NCBI GenBank assembly: GCA_021812805.1
Contig: JAKAMQ010000004.1
Span: forward strand, 1-43,559
From: Acidobacteriota bacterium
Lineage (GTDB): Bacteria; Acidobacteriota; Holophagae; Holophagales; Holophagaceae
DNA: 43,559 bases
Direction of reading: 5' to 3'
Position numbers and translations under genes: made by a program. The stretch's first letter is position 1; each line of letters begins with the position of its first letter. A model generated the notes under the pieces. The model was not told the DNA's origin, did not search any database, and saw only the letters and a program-made list of their open reading frames with translations. Below are positions 35,800 to 43,122 of this stretch, in pieces.

Positions 35800-36171
35800 A
35801 TGGCCCGGATCGCCATTGTGGATGACAGTCGCCTGGCCCGTGTGTTCGCGGCCGCGGCCCTGCGTGCCCGGGGGCACGAGGTGGTCGAGGTGGAGCCCGA
35901 ATCGCTCTTCCGGGTGCTGGCGGTGTTGCGCGAGGCTCCGGTGGATCTCCTTCTGCTGGATCTCCTGATGCCCAACTGCCCGGGCGAGAGCCTCGTCCGG
36001 GCCTGCCGTGAGGATCCCGCCCTGAATGATCTCCCGATCCTGGTCCTGTCGGCCCATCGGGATGATGAAGCCCTCCGGCGGATGCAGCAGCAGGGCCTCT
36101 CGGGCTTCCTGCTCAAGCCCCTGGATGCCGCGGCGCTGGTGGCCAAGGTCCAGGAGACGCTTGCGGGTTGA
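35800..36171 (+). CDS. Receiver-only response regulator
   Basis: A 123-residue CheY-like single receiver domain. The acidic pair is Asp8/Asp9 (VDDS), the phospho-acceptor Asp54 (LLLLDLLMP), the switch Ser near 86 (LVLSAH) and the Lys near 105 (LLKPLD). No output domain is present, so it acts through a partner. GGGAGAG lies about five bases before ATG 35800. No kinase gene is next to it; the nearest signalling gene is the HD-GYP protein upstream. Confidence 0.95.
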   Translation: MARIAIVDDSRLARVFAAAALRARGHEVVEVEPESLFRVLAVLREAPVDLLLLDLLMPNCPGESLVRACREDPALNDLPILVLSAHRDDEALRRMQQQGLSGFLLKPLDAAALVAKVQETLAG

Positions 36172-36178
36172 GGCGATT

Positions 36179-36306
36179 CCAGACGAGGGGGACCGCCCGG
36201 TCGCTGCGCGCCCTCTGCGTCCCCCTCGTGCTCCCCACGCGGTGTCCGGGCGAAGCCCTGCCTCCGCGTCTGATCCAGACGAGGGGGGCCGCCCGGCCGC
36301 TGGGGG
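36179..36306. repeat. Tandem palindromic unit (96-bp period, second copy truncated)
   Basis: CCAGACGAGGGGG starts at 36179 and again at 36275. The unit is a diverged, reverse-oriented relative of the 22217-22414 repeat, sharing GGGGGACCGCC, a GTCCCCCTCGTGC block, CCCCACG and CGTCTG in the same order. GACGAGGGGGAC and GTCCCCCTCGTG make the main stem. It overlaps the 5' end assigned to the EamA gene. Confidence 0.75.
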
Positions 36307-37171
36307 GGATCCCGCGGGAACGGCGGGGCTGCTGGCGGTGCTGGCGGGGGCTTTCCTGCTGGGCTTTGCCGCCATGCTGGTGCGCTGGGCGGAACCGGCG
36401 GAGCCGCTGGTCATCGGCTTCTACCGCATGGCCTTCGCCCTGCCCCTGGTGGCCTGGATGGGCTGGCGGGCCCACCGTCCGGGCCAGGGCACGGGCCGGG
36501 GCTGGGCCTTCCTGGCGGGTGGCTGTTTCGTGGTGGACCTGTGGATGTGGCACACCAGCCTCCTCTACACCAGTGCCGCCAATTCCACGCTGCTGATCGG
36601 GCTGGCGCCCCTTTGGGTGGCGCTCATCTCCGTGCTGTGGCTGGGGACGCGGCTGAAACGGCGGTTCCTGGCCGGCCTGGCCCTGGCCCTGGCCGGGGGC
36701 CTGGTGCTGGGGCTGGCCAAGGGCGCCCGGTGGGGTACCGGGCGGGGCGAGTTGCTCGCCTCGCTGGCCTCGGTGGCCTATGCCAGCTTCACCCTGGCCC
36801 TGGGCCGCGCCCGCCGCAGCCTCGCCGCGCCCGAAGCCCTGGCCTGGGTCATCCTCTGTTGCACCGTGGGGTTCGGCCTGCTCGGCTGGGCCCGGGGTGA
36901 CGCCTTCCACGGCTTCCCTCTGCGGGTGTGGCTGTCCCTGGCGGCCCTTGGCCTGGTAATGCAGGTGGCGGCCTGGTGGCTCATCACCTGGGGGTTGGGC
37001 CACGTCTCGGCAAACCTGGGCGCCGTGACCCTCATGGTCCAGCCCGTGGCCACCGTGGCGCTGGGCTGGCTGCTGCTCGGCGAGGCGGTGCGCCCCCTGC
37101 AGGGCGGGGGCATCCTGCTGGTGCTGGCGGGCATCGCCCTGAGCGCGCTCAACCCGCCCGCCCAGGGTTGA
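36242..37171 (+). CDS. EamA/DMT-family permease
   Basis: A membrane protein of about 280-309 residues with ten predicted helices and two EamA repeats, including YTSAANSTLLIGLAPLWVAL and LGAVTLMVQPVATVALGWLLLGE. It should export or import a small metabolite; the substrate is unknown. There is no ATG in the region where translation must begin. GTG 36242 is inside the palindromic repeat, and GTG 36338 is closer to the first helix; neither has a clear ribosome site. The repeat may have landed on the original start. The boundary is therefore uncertain while the gene itself is not. Confidence 0.82.
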   Translation: MSGRSPASASDPDEGGRPAAGGDPAGTAGLLAVLAGAFLLGFAAMLVRWAEPAEPLVIGFYRMAFALPLVAWMGWRAHRPGQGTGRGWAFLAGGCFVVDLWMWHTSLLYTSAANSTLLIGLAPLWVALISVLWLGTRLKRRFLAGLALALAGGLVLGLAKGARWGTGRGELLASLASVAYASFTLALGRARRSLAAPEALAWVILCCTVGFGLLGWARGDAFHGFPLRVWLSLAALGLVMQVAAWWLITWGLGHVSANLGAVTLMVQPVATVALGWLLLGEAVRPLQGGGILLVLAGIALSALNPPAQG

Positions 37172-37190
37172 GCCCGCTGAACCGCCCGGG

Positions 37191-37219
37191 TTGACCCTCC
37201 CTTTCGGGAAAGCTAGACT
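37191..37219 (+). promoter_or_regulatory. Promoter of the first leader ORF
   Basis: TTGACC (37191-37196) and TAGACT (37214-37219) are 17 bases apart. Transcription near 37226 would give about 20 bases before the leader ORF ATG. The spacer and start also contain an 8-bp inverted repeat (CTTTCGGG at 37201, CCCGAAAG at 37229) that could be an operator. Confidence 0.7.
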
Positions 37220-37245
37220 TGCGGGTTGCCCGAAAGGAGGTTGCG

Positions 37246-37317
37246 ATGCGCGCGAAATCCGTCACCGCTGAACCTCCGTCGAGTCCCGCCCGCCGGGGCG
37301 CGGCTTCCCGCGACTGA
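37246..37317 (+). CDS. Leader peptide 1 (Met-x7-Glu-Pro-Pro-Ser)
   Basis: A 23-residue ORF beginning MRAKSVTAEPPS, then a Ser/Pro/Arg/Ala-rich end. The ribosome site is unusually strong: AAAGGAGG five bases before ATG. It shares with leader 2 the distance of seven residues between Met and the motif, and identical Pro-Pro-Ser codons CCT CCG TCG. The ribosome site GGAGGTT is complementary to AACCTCC over the motif codons. Consecutive prolines after an acidic residue can slow or destabilise ribosomes. A regulatory leader is inferred; a free functional peptide is possible. Confidence 0.6.
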   Translation: MRAKSVTAEPPSSPARRGAASRD

Positions 37318-37492
37318 GGGAAACCCGGACCCGGCGGGCCGTGAGGCGTGCCCCGTTCTCCACCGGAGGAAGCGCGGTGCCCCGAAGGTTGCCCCCATTC
37401 CTCCCGGGGCGCCTCCCACCGTGCGTATCCGGATGTTGCCCCCGCCGTGATCCAGGTCACCTTCGGTGTTGGGTTTATTGAAGGTTTATTTG

Positions 37493-37508
37493 TTGAGACT
37501 CATTCTCC
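37493..37508. promoter_or_regulatory. Fur-like box before the porin gene
   Basis: TGAGACTCATTCTC resembles Fur/Mur-type sites such as TGAGAATCATTCTC. It overlaps a possible -10 (CATTCT at 37501, 17 bases after TTGAAG) and ends five bases before the porin ATG. This suggests metal-dependent repression. Confidence 0.45.
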
Positions 37509-37512
37509 TTTT

Positions 37513-38820
37513 ATGCGAAACCCTGGCCCCGCTCTCCTTCTCCCCCTCGCGATCCTTGTCCAGGGCCCTACCGCCCGGGCCCAGGACCTTGAAACCTGGA
37601 GCCTCCACGGCCAGGCCACCACGGTGACCCAGGGCCACGGCGCCTTCCCATCGCCCTATGCCGGCACCAACAGCCTGGAATCCCGCAAGGAGATCCGGAC
37701 CTCGTTCACCACCACGCTCTTCCTGGGGCGGCGGCTCTGGGCAGGGGGCGAGCTGTACGTGGATCCCGAGGCGGCCGCGGGGCAGGGCATCAGCCAGGTG
37801 GAGGGCCTCGCGGGCGCCCCGAACGGCGAGACCTACCGGGTGGGCAGCCCGGATCTGAAGGCCTCCCTGGCCCGGATCTTCCTGCGCCAGACCTGGGGGC
37901 TCGGCGGCGGCACGGAGGCCGTGGCGCCGGACGCCAACCAGCTGGGCGGCACCCGCCGGACGCGCCGCCTCGTGCTGACCCTGGGCCGCTTCTCGGCCGG
38001 GGATGTCTTCGACCAGAACGCCTACAGCCACGATCCCCGCAGCCAGTTCCTGAACTGGGCCCTCATGGACACGGCCACCTGGGACTATCCGGCCGATACC
38101 CGCGGCTACACCTGGGGCGCGGCCCTGGAGGCGTACTGGGACGCCTGGGCCCTGCGCGCCGGGAGCTTCCTGGAGCCGAAGGAGGCGAACGGCCTGCTCT
38201 TCGACCACCATGTCGCCCGGGCCCACGGGGATGTGGTCGAGGTCGAGCACGCCCACGCGTGGGCGGGCCTGGCCGGTCGAATCCGGCTGATGGGCTACGC
38301 CAACCACGCCCGCATGGGCGACTACCGCGAAAGCCTGGCGCTCAGCCCCGCCGCCCCCGATGTCACCGCCACGCGGCGCGAAGGGCGGCTCAAGTACGGC
38401 TGGGGCCTCAGTGCCGAGCAGGCCCTGACGGCGGACCTGGGCGCCTTCCTCCGGGCCGGGTGGAACGATGGCCGGACCGAGACCTGGGCCTACACGGAGG
38501 TGGACCGCACCGTGGCGGCGGGGCTCTCCCTGGCCGGGCCAAGCTGGGGACGCCCCGCGGATCGGCTGGGCCTGGCGGCCCTCGTCAATGCCCTGTCGCC
38601 GGACCACCGCGCCTACCTCGCGGCAGGAGGGTACGGGTTCATTGTTGGGGACGGCCGCCTGAATCCGGGCCAGGAGCGGATCGTGGAGGCCTACTACGCC
38701 CTGGCGGCGGCGCCCGGCCTCACGGTGAGCCTGGATGCCCAGCGCGTCGAGAACCCGGCCTACAACCGGGACCGGGGGCCCGTGTCCATCTTCGCCCTGC
38801 GGGTGCATGGGCAGTTCTGA
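37513..38820 (+). CDS. Outer-membrane porin (OprB-like carbohydrate porin family)
   Basis: A 435-residue exported protein with a signal peptide (cleavage near ARAQ, residue 22) and alternating amphipathic strands throughout, ending in the Phe typical of outer-membrane barrels (RVHGQF). NAYSHDPRSQFLNWALMDTATWDYPADTRGYTWG is the recognisable OprB-type core motif. Members carry sugars, but some relatives near Nramp genes supply metal ions. Its placement between two matching leader ORFs and upstream of the Nramp-like gene suggests passage of a divalent cation here. No Shine-Dalgarno precedes ATG 37513, so it may be made from a very short leader. Confidence 0.85.
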   Translation: MRNPGPALLLPLAILVQGPTARAQDLETWSLHGQATTVTQGHGAFPSPYAGTNSLESRKEIRTSFTTTLFLGRRLWAGGELYVDPEAAAGQGISQVEGLAGAPNGETYRVGSPDLKASLARIFLRQTWGLGGGTEAVAPDANQLGGTRRTRRLVLTLGRFSAGDVFDQNAYSHDPRSQFLNWALMDTATWDYPADTRGYTWGAALEAYWDAWALRAGSFLEPKEANGLLFDHHVARAHGDVVEVEHAHAWAGLAGRIRLMGYANHARMGDYRESLALSPAAPDVTATRREGRLKYGWGLSAEQALTADLGAFLRAGWNDGRTETWAYTEVDRTVAAGLSLAGPSWGRPADRLGLAALVNALSPDHRAYLAAGGYGFIVGDGRLNPGQERIVEAYYALAAAPGLTVSLDAQRVENPAYNRDRGPVSIFALRVHGQF

Positions 38821-38857
38821 GGGAATCCAGGGCACCGCCCTTTTGTCGGATTTCGCA

Positions 38858-38887
38858 TTGAATCCTCCAGGGACCCCAGGGCATTCT
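38858..38887 (+). promoter_or_regulatory. Possible promoter of the second leader ORF
   Basis: TTGAAT (38858-38863) and CATTCT (38882-38887) are 18 bases apart, placing the start about 20 bases before the AAAGGAGG ribosome site of leader 2, comparable to the leader 1 layout. Confidence 0.45.
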
Positions 38888-38916
38888 GGGTCTGGATCTG
38901 GAGAAAGGAGGCGCTG

Positions 38917-38970
38917 ATGGACAAGAGACTGGCCATTGACGAGCCTCCGTCGCGGACCGTCCTCCGCTAG
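38917..38970 (+). CDS. Leader peptide 2 (Met-x7-Glu-Pro-Pro-Ser) upstream of the Nramp-like gene
   Basis: A 17-residue ORF, MDKRLAIDEPPSRTVLR, with AAAGGAGG five bases before its ATG. It aligns without gaps to leader 1 from the ribosome site through the EPPS codons. GGAGGC at the ribosome site can pair with GCCTCC in the motif; the changed base pair relative to leader 1 (T-A to C-G) is compensatory. The same CCTCCGT is also complementary to ACGGAGG of the transporter's ribosome site about 105 bases on. Seventeen residues with acidic-Pro-Pro and a basic end recall Salmonella MgtL, which stalls or aborts by Mg level. That comparison is inference. Confidence 0.65.
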   Translation: MDKRLAIDEPPSRTVLR

Positions 38971-38985
38971 TCGCGCCCTGGCCGG

Positions 38986-39001
38986 GCTCTGGGAGCAGAG
39001 C
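38986..39001 (+). other. Hairpin in the Nramp leader
   Basis: GCTCTG (38986-38991) pairs perfectly with CAGAGC (38996-39001) around GGAG, between the leader stop and the transporter start. It could bring the leader's CCTCCGT near the transporter's ribosome site. Confidence 0.45.
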
Positions 39002-39067
39002 AGCGGGCGGGTCTTCCGAGGGCTTCCGCCTCGAACCATCCACCACCCACACGGAGGAGGTCCAACC

Positions 39068-40399
39068 GTGTATCTCGTCAGCAAGGCCTTCCACCAGATG
39101 GAGCGTTGGCGTCGCCACCTCCTGATCTTCCTGGCCGTCCTGGGGCCCGGGATCATCGTCATGGTCGCCGACAACGATGCCGGCGGCATCTCCACCTATG
39201 CCGTCACCGGCTCGAAGTACGGTTTCCACCTGCTCTGGATCTTCGCCATCCTCGTCCCGATGGCCTACTACGTGCAGGAAATGACGGTCCGGTTGGGGGC
39301 CGTCACCAAGCGCGGGCACGCGGAGGCGATCTTCGAGGGCTTCGGCCCCTTCTGGGGCTGGTTCTCCCTCGCGGATCTGGCCATCGTCAACTGGCTCACC
39401 CTCATCACCGAGTACATCGGGATGATCACTGCGGGCCAGATGTTCGGCATCCCTCCGGTCGTGACCTTCCTCGGGGTGACCCTGATCCTCTTCGCGGTGG
39501 TGCTCACCGGAAAGTACTGGACCTTCGAGAAGCTCACCCTGTTCTTCTGCGCCTTCAACCTGGTCTACATCCCCGCGGCCTTCTGGGCCATGAGGACACC
39601 CACGGCGCCGGGCTGGGGGCTCGTGGGCAAGGGGCTGCTCATCCCCAACCTGCCCGGGGGGCTGTCCGGCGATCTCCTGTTCATCCTGCTGGCCAATATC
39701 GGCACCACCATCGCCCCCTGGATGATCTTCTTCCAGCAGAGCGCCGTGGTGGACAAGGGCCTGGACATCCACGACATCAAGTTCGGCAAGATCGAGACCT
39801 TCGTGGGGGCCGTCGTGACCTGCGTGGTGGCGGCCTTCATCATCATCACCACGGCTGCGGCGTTCCATCACCATGTCCCCCCCATCATCGTGGATGACGC
39901 AGCCAAGACGGCGGATGCCCTGATGCCGCTGCTGCCGCACGGCGAGGGCGAACTGGCGCGCAAGCTCTTCGCCATCGGCCTCTTCGACGCGGGATTCCTG
40001 GGCGCCCTGTGCATCTCGCTGTCGTCGAGCTGGGCCGTGGGCGAGGTCTTCGGCTGGGCCCACAGCCTCAACAAGAGCGTGAAGGATGCGCCCTGGTTCT
40101 ATGTCATCTACCTGGTGATGCTGCTCACCTCGGGCGCGGTGGTGCTCATTCCGCACGCCCCCCTCGTGACCATCACGATGTTCGTCCAGGTCGTGGCGGT
40201 GACGCTGCTGCCGTCGGCGCTGATCTTCCTGCTCCTCATCCTGAACGACGAACAGTTCATGGGTAAGCACGTGAACACGCGCTGGGAGAACATCGCCAAC
40301 TGGTCCATCGTCATCTTCGTGTCCATCATGTCCACCCTGTTCGCGGTCTCCACGCTCTTCCCGGGGCTGCTCGAACATCTGTCCCGGAGGGCCGCATGA
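39068..40399 (+). CDS. Nramp-like divalent cation transporter with altered metal motif
   Basis: A 443-residue membrane protein with about eleven helices. The first helix reads GPGIIVMVADNDAGGISTY: where Mn/Fe Nramps have Asp-Pro-Gly-Asn, this has DNDAGG (35-40). The sixth helix reads ANIGTTIAPWMIFFQQSAVV, so the usual Met-Pro-His is also replaced. Loss of the Met ligand is a hallmark of Nramp-related proteins that accept Mg or other hard ions; Mn is still possible. The start is GTG 39068 with GGAGGAGG seven bases upstream. Its stop overlaps the next gene (ATGA), coupling it to the PRC/MgtE-N/CBS protein, a likely cytoplasmic regulator. Confidence 0.9.
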   Translation: MYLVSKAFHQMERWRRHLLIFLAVLGPGIIVMVADNDAGGISTYAVTGSKYGFHLLWIFAILVPMAYYVQEMTVRLGAVTKRGHAEAIFEGFGPFWGWFSLADLAIVNWLTLITEYIGMITAGQMFGIPPVVTFLGVTLILFAVVLTGKYWTFEKLTLFFCAFNLVYIPAAFWAMRTPTAPGWGLVGKGLLIPNLPGGLSGDLLFILLANIGTTIAPWMIFFQQSAVVDKGLDIHDIKFGKIETFVGAVVTCVVAAFIIITTAAAFHHHVPPIIVDDAAKTADALMPLLPHGEGELARKLFAIGLFDAGFLGALCISLSSSWAVGEVFGWAHSLNKSVKDAPWFYVIYLVMLLTSGAVVLIPHAPLVTITMFVQVVAVTLLPSALIFLLLILNDEQFMGKHVNTRWENIANWSIVIFVSIMSTLFAVSTLFPGLLEHLSRRAA

Positions 40400-41676
40400 C
40401 CGTGCTCCCGACCGCACAGGACGCAACGCTGACCCCGCCGCGGGCGATCTATTTCTCCCGCATCCTCAACAAGCCGGTCCGGGTGGCCGGCGAAGGGCGC
40501 AAGCTCGGACCCGCCTCCGACATCGTCTTCAAGCTGGAGGAGCCGTTCCCCCGGGCCGTGGGCCTCTTCATTGACCACGGCTGGGGCGTGCCCACCGAGT
40601 TCGTGCCCTGGGACCGGGTGGTGGACCTGTCGCACCAGGGGGTGATCGTGAGGGCGCCGGAGTCGGGACCCAGCTACCCGCCCTTCCACGACCAGGCCGG
40701 CTGGATCCTCGCGGACAAGCACCTGATGGGCCGCACCATCCTGGACATTGACGATCGCAAGACCGAGGTGGTGAATGATGTGCTGCTGCAGGGGGACGAG
40801 AGCGGCATGCGTCTCGCCGCGGTGGACACCTCCTTCAACGGATTCCTCCGCAAGTGGGGGCTGGCCCGTCTCACGAGCCTGATCCGGGAGGACCTGGTGC
40901 CCTGGAAGTTCGTCCAGCCGCTCTCCCTGGAGGACGCGACGGGCTCGGACCGGCTGCAGCTCTCCATCACGAAGGAACAGCTTCACGACCTCCCGAAGGA
41001 GGATCTCGCCGATGCCCTCGAGGCGCTGACGGGGCAGGAGCAGGAGGCCCTGTTTTCGGCCCTGGAGCCCACCAAGGCCGCGGAGGCCCTCACGGAGACG
41101 GAACCCCGGGCCCAGCGCCAGATCATCGCCAGCCTGCGGCAGGAACGGGCCCAGAACATCCTGGCCCGGCTCTCCACGCCCCAGCTGGTGGATCTGCTCA
41201 GCGTGCTGCCCCACGAGGATGCGGAGGAGATGCTGGTGCTGCTGCCGGAGGAGCGCCAGCGGCGGGTTCGCGCCCTGCTCTCCGAGCGGGAAGCCACGGC
41301 GCGCGATTTCATGTCGCCGGAATACCTCACCGTGGAAACCGCGACCACGGTGGCCCAGGCCCGCGCCCTCATCCGGCAGTCGGGGCTGGGGCACAGCGGC
41401 ATCTCGTACCTGTACGCGACCGCGCCGGACCGCCGGCTGCTCGGCGCCGTGGATGCCCGCCTCCTCCTCATTTCCGAGGATGCGGCCCGGATGGAGGATC
41501 TGATGGCCTCGCCCGCCGTGGCCGCGGAAGCCGATGACATCCGCGAGGATCTGGAGGCCCTCTTCGACAAGTACCACTTCCGGATGATCCCCGTGGTGGA
41601 CCCGGAAGACCGGATCCTGGGGGTCATCCGCTACAACGACATCATGCGGAACCCCGGCCCCCGGCCGAAGGCCTAG
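40396..41676 (+). CDS. Soluble PRC-barrel / MgtE-N / CBS protein
   Basis: A 426-residue cytoplasmic protein with no membrane helices. Residues about 15-190 contain two PRC-barrel-like beta segments (VPWDRVVDL; VPWKFVQPL). Residues about 200-305 form the MgtE N-terminal superhelix (LPKEDLADALEAL, LVDLLSVLPHEDAEEMLVLL). Residues about 308-420 are a CBS pair (DFMSPEYLTVETATTVAQA; YHFRMIPVVDPEDRILGVI). In MgtE the same N-CBS module senses Mg and gates the channel; here the channel is missing and the module is translated together with an Nramp-like carrier (4-base overlap). I infer a trans-acting Mg or nucleotide sensor for that carrier. Confidence 0.92.
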   Translation: MTVLPTAQDATLTPPRAIYFSRILNKPVRVAGEGRKLGPASDIVFKLEEPFPRAVGLFIDHGWGVPTEFVPWDRVVDLSHQGVIVRAPESGPSYPPFHDQAGWILADKHLMGRTILDIDDRKTEVVNDVLLQGDESGMRLAAVDTSFNGFLRKWGLARLTSLIREDLVPWKFVQPLSLEDATGSDRLQLSITKEQLHDLPKEDLADALEALTGQEQEALFSALEPTKAAEALTETEPRAQRQIIASLRQERAQNILARLSTPQLVDLLSVLPHEDAEEMLVLLPEERQRRVRALLSEREATARDFMSPEYLTVETATTVAQARALIRQSGLGHSGISYLYATAPDRRLLGAVDARLLLISEDAARMEDLMASPAVAAEADDIREDLEALFDKYHFRMIPVVDPEDRILGVIRYNDIMRNPGPRPKA

Positions 41677-41685
41677 GAGTCAGTC

Positions 41686-41799
41686 ATGCCGAGGGTCAAG
41701 CTCACCCCCACCACCCGCTTCGCGCTCTACTTCCTGCGCTTCTACCTGATCTTCCTGGTGCTGCTGCTGGCGTTCCGGTTCATCAAGACGTTCCACTGA
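41686..41799 (+). CDS. 37-residue single-pass membrane peptide
   Basis: A short ORF nine bases after the MgtE-N/CBS gene, with AGGAG six bases before ATG 41686. The product has a basic N-terminus (Arg3, Lys5, Arg11), one hydrophobic helix (about 12-31, including LYFLRFYLIFLVLLLAF) and a short RFIKTFH tail. Tight placement at the end of the Nramp operon and good coding bias suggest a small subunit or modulator of the transporter, in the manner of other small membrane proteins that adjust carriers. No family is known to me. Confidence 0.7.
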   Translation: MPRVKLTPTTRFALYFLRFYLIFLVLLLAFRFIKTFH

Positions 41800-41835
41800 C
41801 GGGAACGAGGGGAAGAACCCCTCATCCAGGCTCGC

Positions 41836-43119
41836 CTATTCGGGGGTGAGGATGCCGCGCTCCTCGCGGTAGGCGAAGAGTTCGCCGAACCGGCCCCACG
41901 CCACCAGGGTGTGGAAGGTCCGCTCGGGATCCTCCATGGGCAGGCGCTGGTGGAGTTCGGAGACCAGCTCCTCGCGGCTGAGCTGGCCCTCCCGCATCTC
42001 CAGGAGGTCGCTGACAACGCGGAAGAGCTTGAGCTTGAGCAGCTGCTCCTTCCAGATCCGCTTGCGCTCCTCCATGCCGGCGCGGACGAAGCGCTGGCCC
42101 AGGGGCGTGAAGAGCACCGAGCGTTTGGGCGTGTCCACGAAATCGAGCATCTCGGCGGCCTTCACGGAGGCCAGCACCAGCTCGAAGGGAACGTGGGTGT
42201 GCGACACCACCTGGAAGAGGTCGCAGGTGCCGCCCTGGGTCTCGAGGAATTCCAGCAGGCCCAGGATGTCGCCGCTCTGGGCGGAGGGGAGGGGTTCCGC
42301 CAGGTCCGCCAGCAGGCTCGGTTCCGGCGCGGACACCTCCACATCCGGCAGCTCGGTGCTGGTGATGATGTCGTGGAGCTGATCCACCAGCCGCAGGAAT
42401 TCCCCCGAGCGCGTGTCCCGGGGCCGGGGCAGGGCGTTCTCCACGATGGTGCGGACGCGGCCGGGGTTCGCCGACAGCACCACGATGCGGTCGGCCATGT
42501 AGGCCACCTCCTTGATGTCGTGGCTCACCATCAGGATGGAGGAGGGGTTCCGCTCGGCGTCATCCCAGATGTCCAGGATCTCGGCGCGGAGGCCCTCGGC
42601 GGTGAGGGCGTCCACCTGGCTGAAGGGCTCATCCATGAAGAGGATCTCGGGATCCACGCTGAGGGCCCGGGCCATGCCCACCCGCTGTTTCATGCCGCCC
42701 GACAATTCCCGGGGATAGGCCTCCTCGAAGCCCTCCAGGCCCACGAGGGTGATGGCGTGGTCGGCCCGGGAACGCACCTCGTCCTCGGGCATGCCCTTGG
42801 CGCGGAGCACCGTCCGGACGTTCTCCTCCACCGTCATCCACGGGTAGAGCGCGAAGCCCTGGAACACGATGGCGACGCCGGGATTCAGGCCATCCAGGCG
42901 CTGGCCATGATAGCGGGCCTCGCCCTTGCTGGCTCCGATGAGGCCCGCGAAGATCCGCAGGATGGTGGACTTCCCGCAGCCCGAGGGACCGATGAGGCAG
43001 AGCACCTCGTTAGGCCGGATATCGAGGTTGATGTCCTCCAGCACCCGCAGCAGGTTGCCGCCGCCGCGGTCGAAGGATTTCTGGACGCCCTTGAGTTCGC
43101 AAATCGGAGGTTCGGCCAT
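41836..43119 (-). CDS. NitT/TauT-type ABC transporter ATPase with AAA-associated C-terminal domain
   Basis: A 427-residue protein. The ATPase (about 1-260) has Walker A GPSGCGKST (44-52), signature LSGGMKQR (about 139-146), Walker B ILFMDEPF and switch His (SHDIKEVAYMADR). Residues about 285-425 form the extra winged-helix-like domain often called AAA-associated, found in ATPases related to the nitrate/sulfonate/taurine group. It powers uptake with the permease encoded three bases upstream. The substrate cannot be read from this half, and no binding protein is in the window. Confidence 0.93.
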   Translation of the reverse strand: MAEPPICELKGVQKSFDRGGGNLLRVLEDINLDIRPNEVLCLIGPSGCGKSTILRIFAGLIGASKGEARYHGQRLDGLNPGVAIVFQGFALYPWMTVEENVRTVLRAKGMPEDEVRSRADHAITLVGLEGFEEAYPRELSGGMKQRVGMARALSVDPEILFMDEPFSQVDALTAEGLRAEILDIWDDAERNPSSILMVSHDIKEVAYMADRIVVLSANPGRVRTIVENALPRPRDTRSGEFLRLVDQLHDIITSTELPDVEVSAPEPSLLADLAEPLPSAQSGDILGLLEFLETQGGTCDLFQVVSHTHVPFELVLASVKAAEMLDFVDTPKRSVLFTPLGQRFVRAGMEERKRIWKEQLLKLKLFRVVSDLLEMREGQLSREELVSELHQRLPMEDPERTFHTLVAWGRFGELFAYREERGILTPE

Positions 43120-43122
43120 GGG

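Larger units (their letters stand above)
37172..37512. other. Leader region upstream of the porin gene
   Basis: This 341-base gap is not empty: it contains a promoter (37191-37219), a 23-codon leader ORF (37246-37317), a hairpin of GGTGCCCCG with CGGGGCGCC (37374-37412 area), a second small frame starting at a GTG near 37378 with CCGGAGGAAG upstream, and an AT-rich segment (37470-37512) with a Fur-like box just before the porin. Confidence 0.6.

Noticed and set aside
37191-37320. Known Mg or Mn riboswitch (M-box, yybP-ykoY) before the porin
   Set aside because: The conserved cores of those riboswitches are not recognisable; a coding leader explains the conserved spacing better.
37348-37512. 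Upstream extension of the porin and a small GTG frame near 37378
   Set aside because: The extension precedes a clear signal peptide; the small frame has a ribosome site but a Pro/Arg/Cys-rich sequence with no helix or relation to the leader ORFs.
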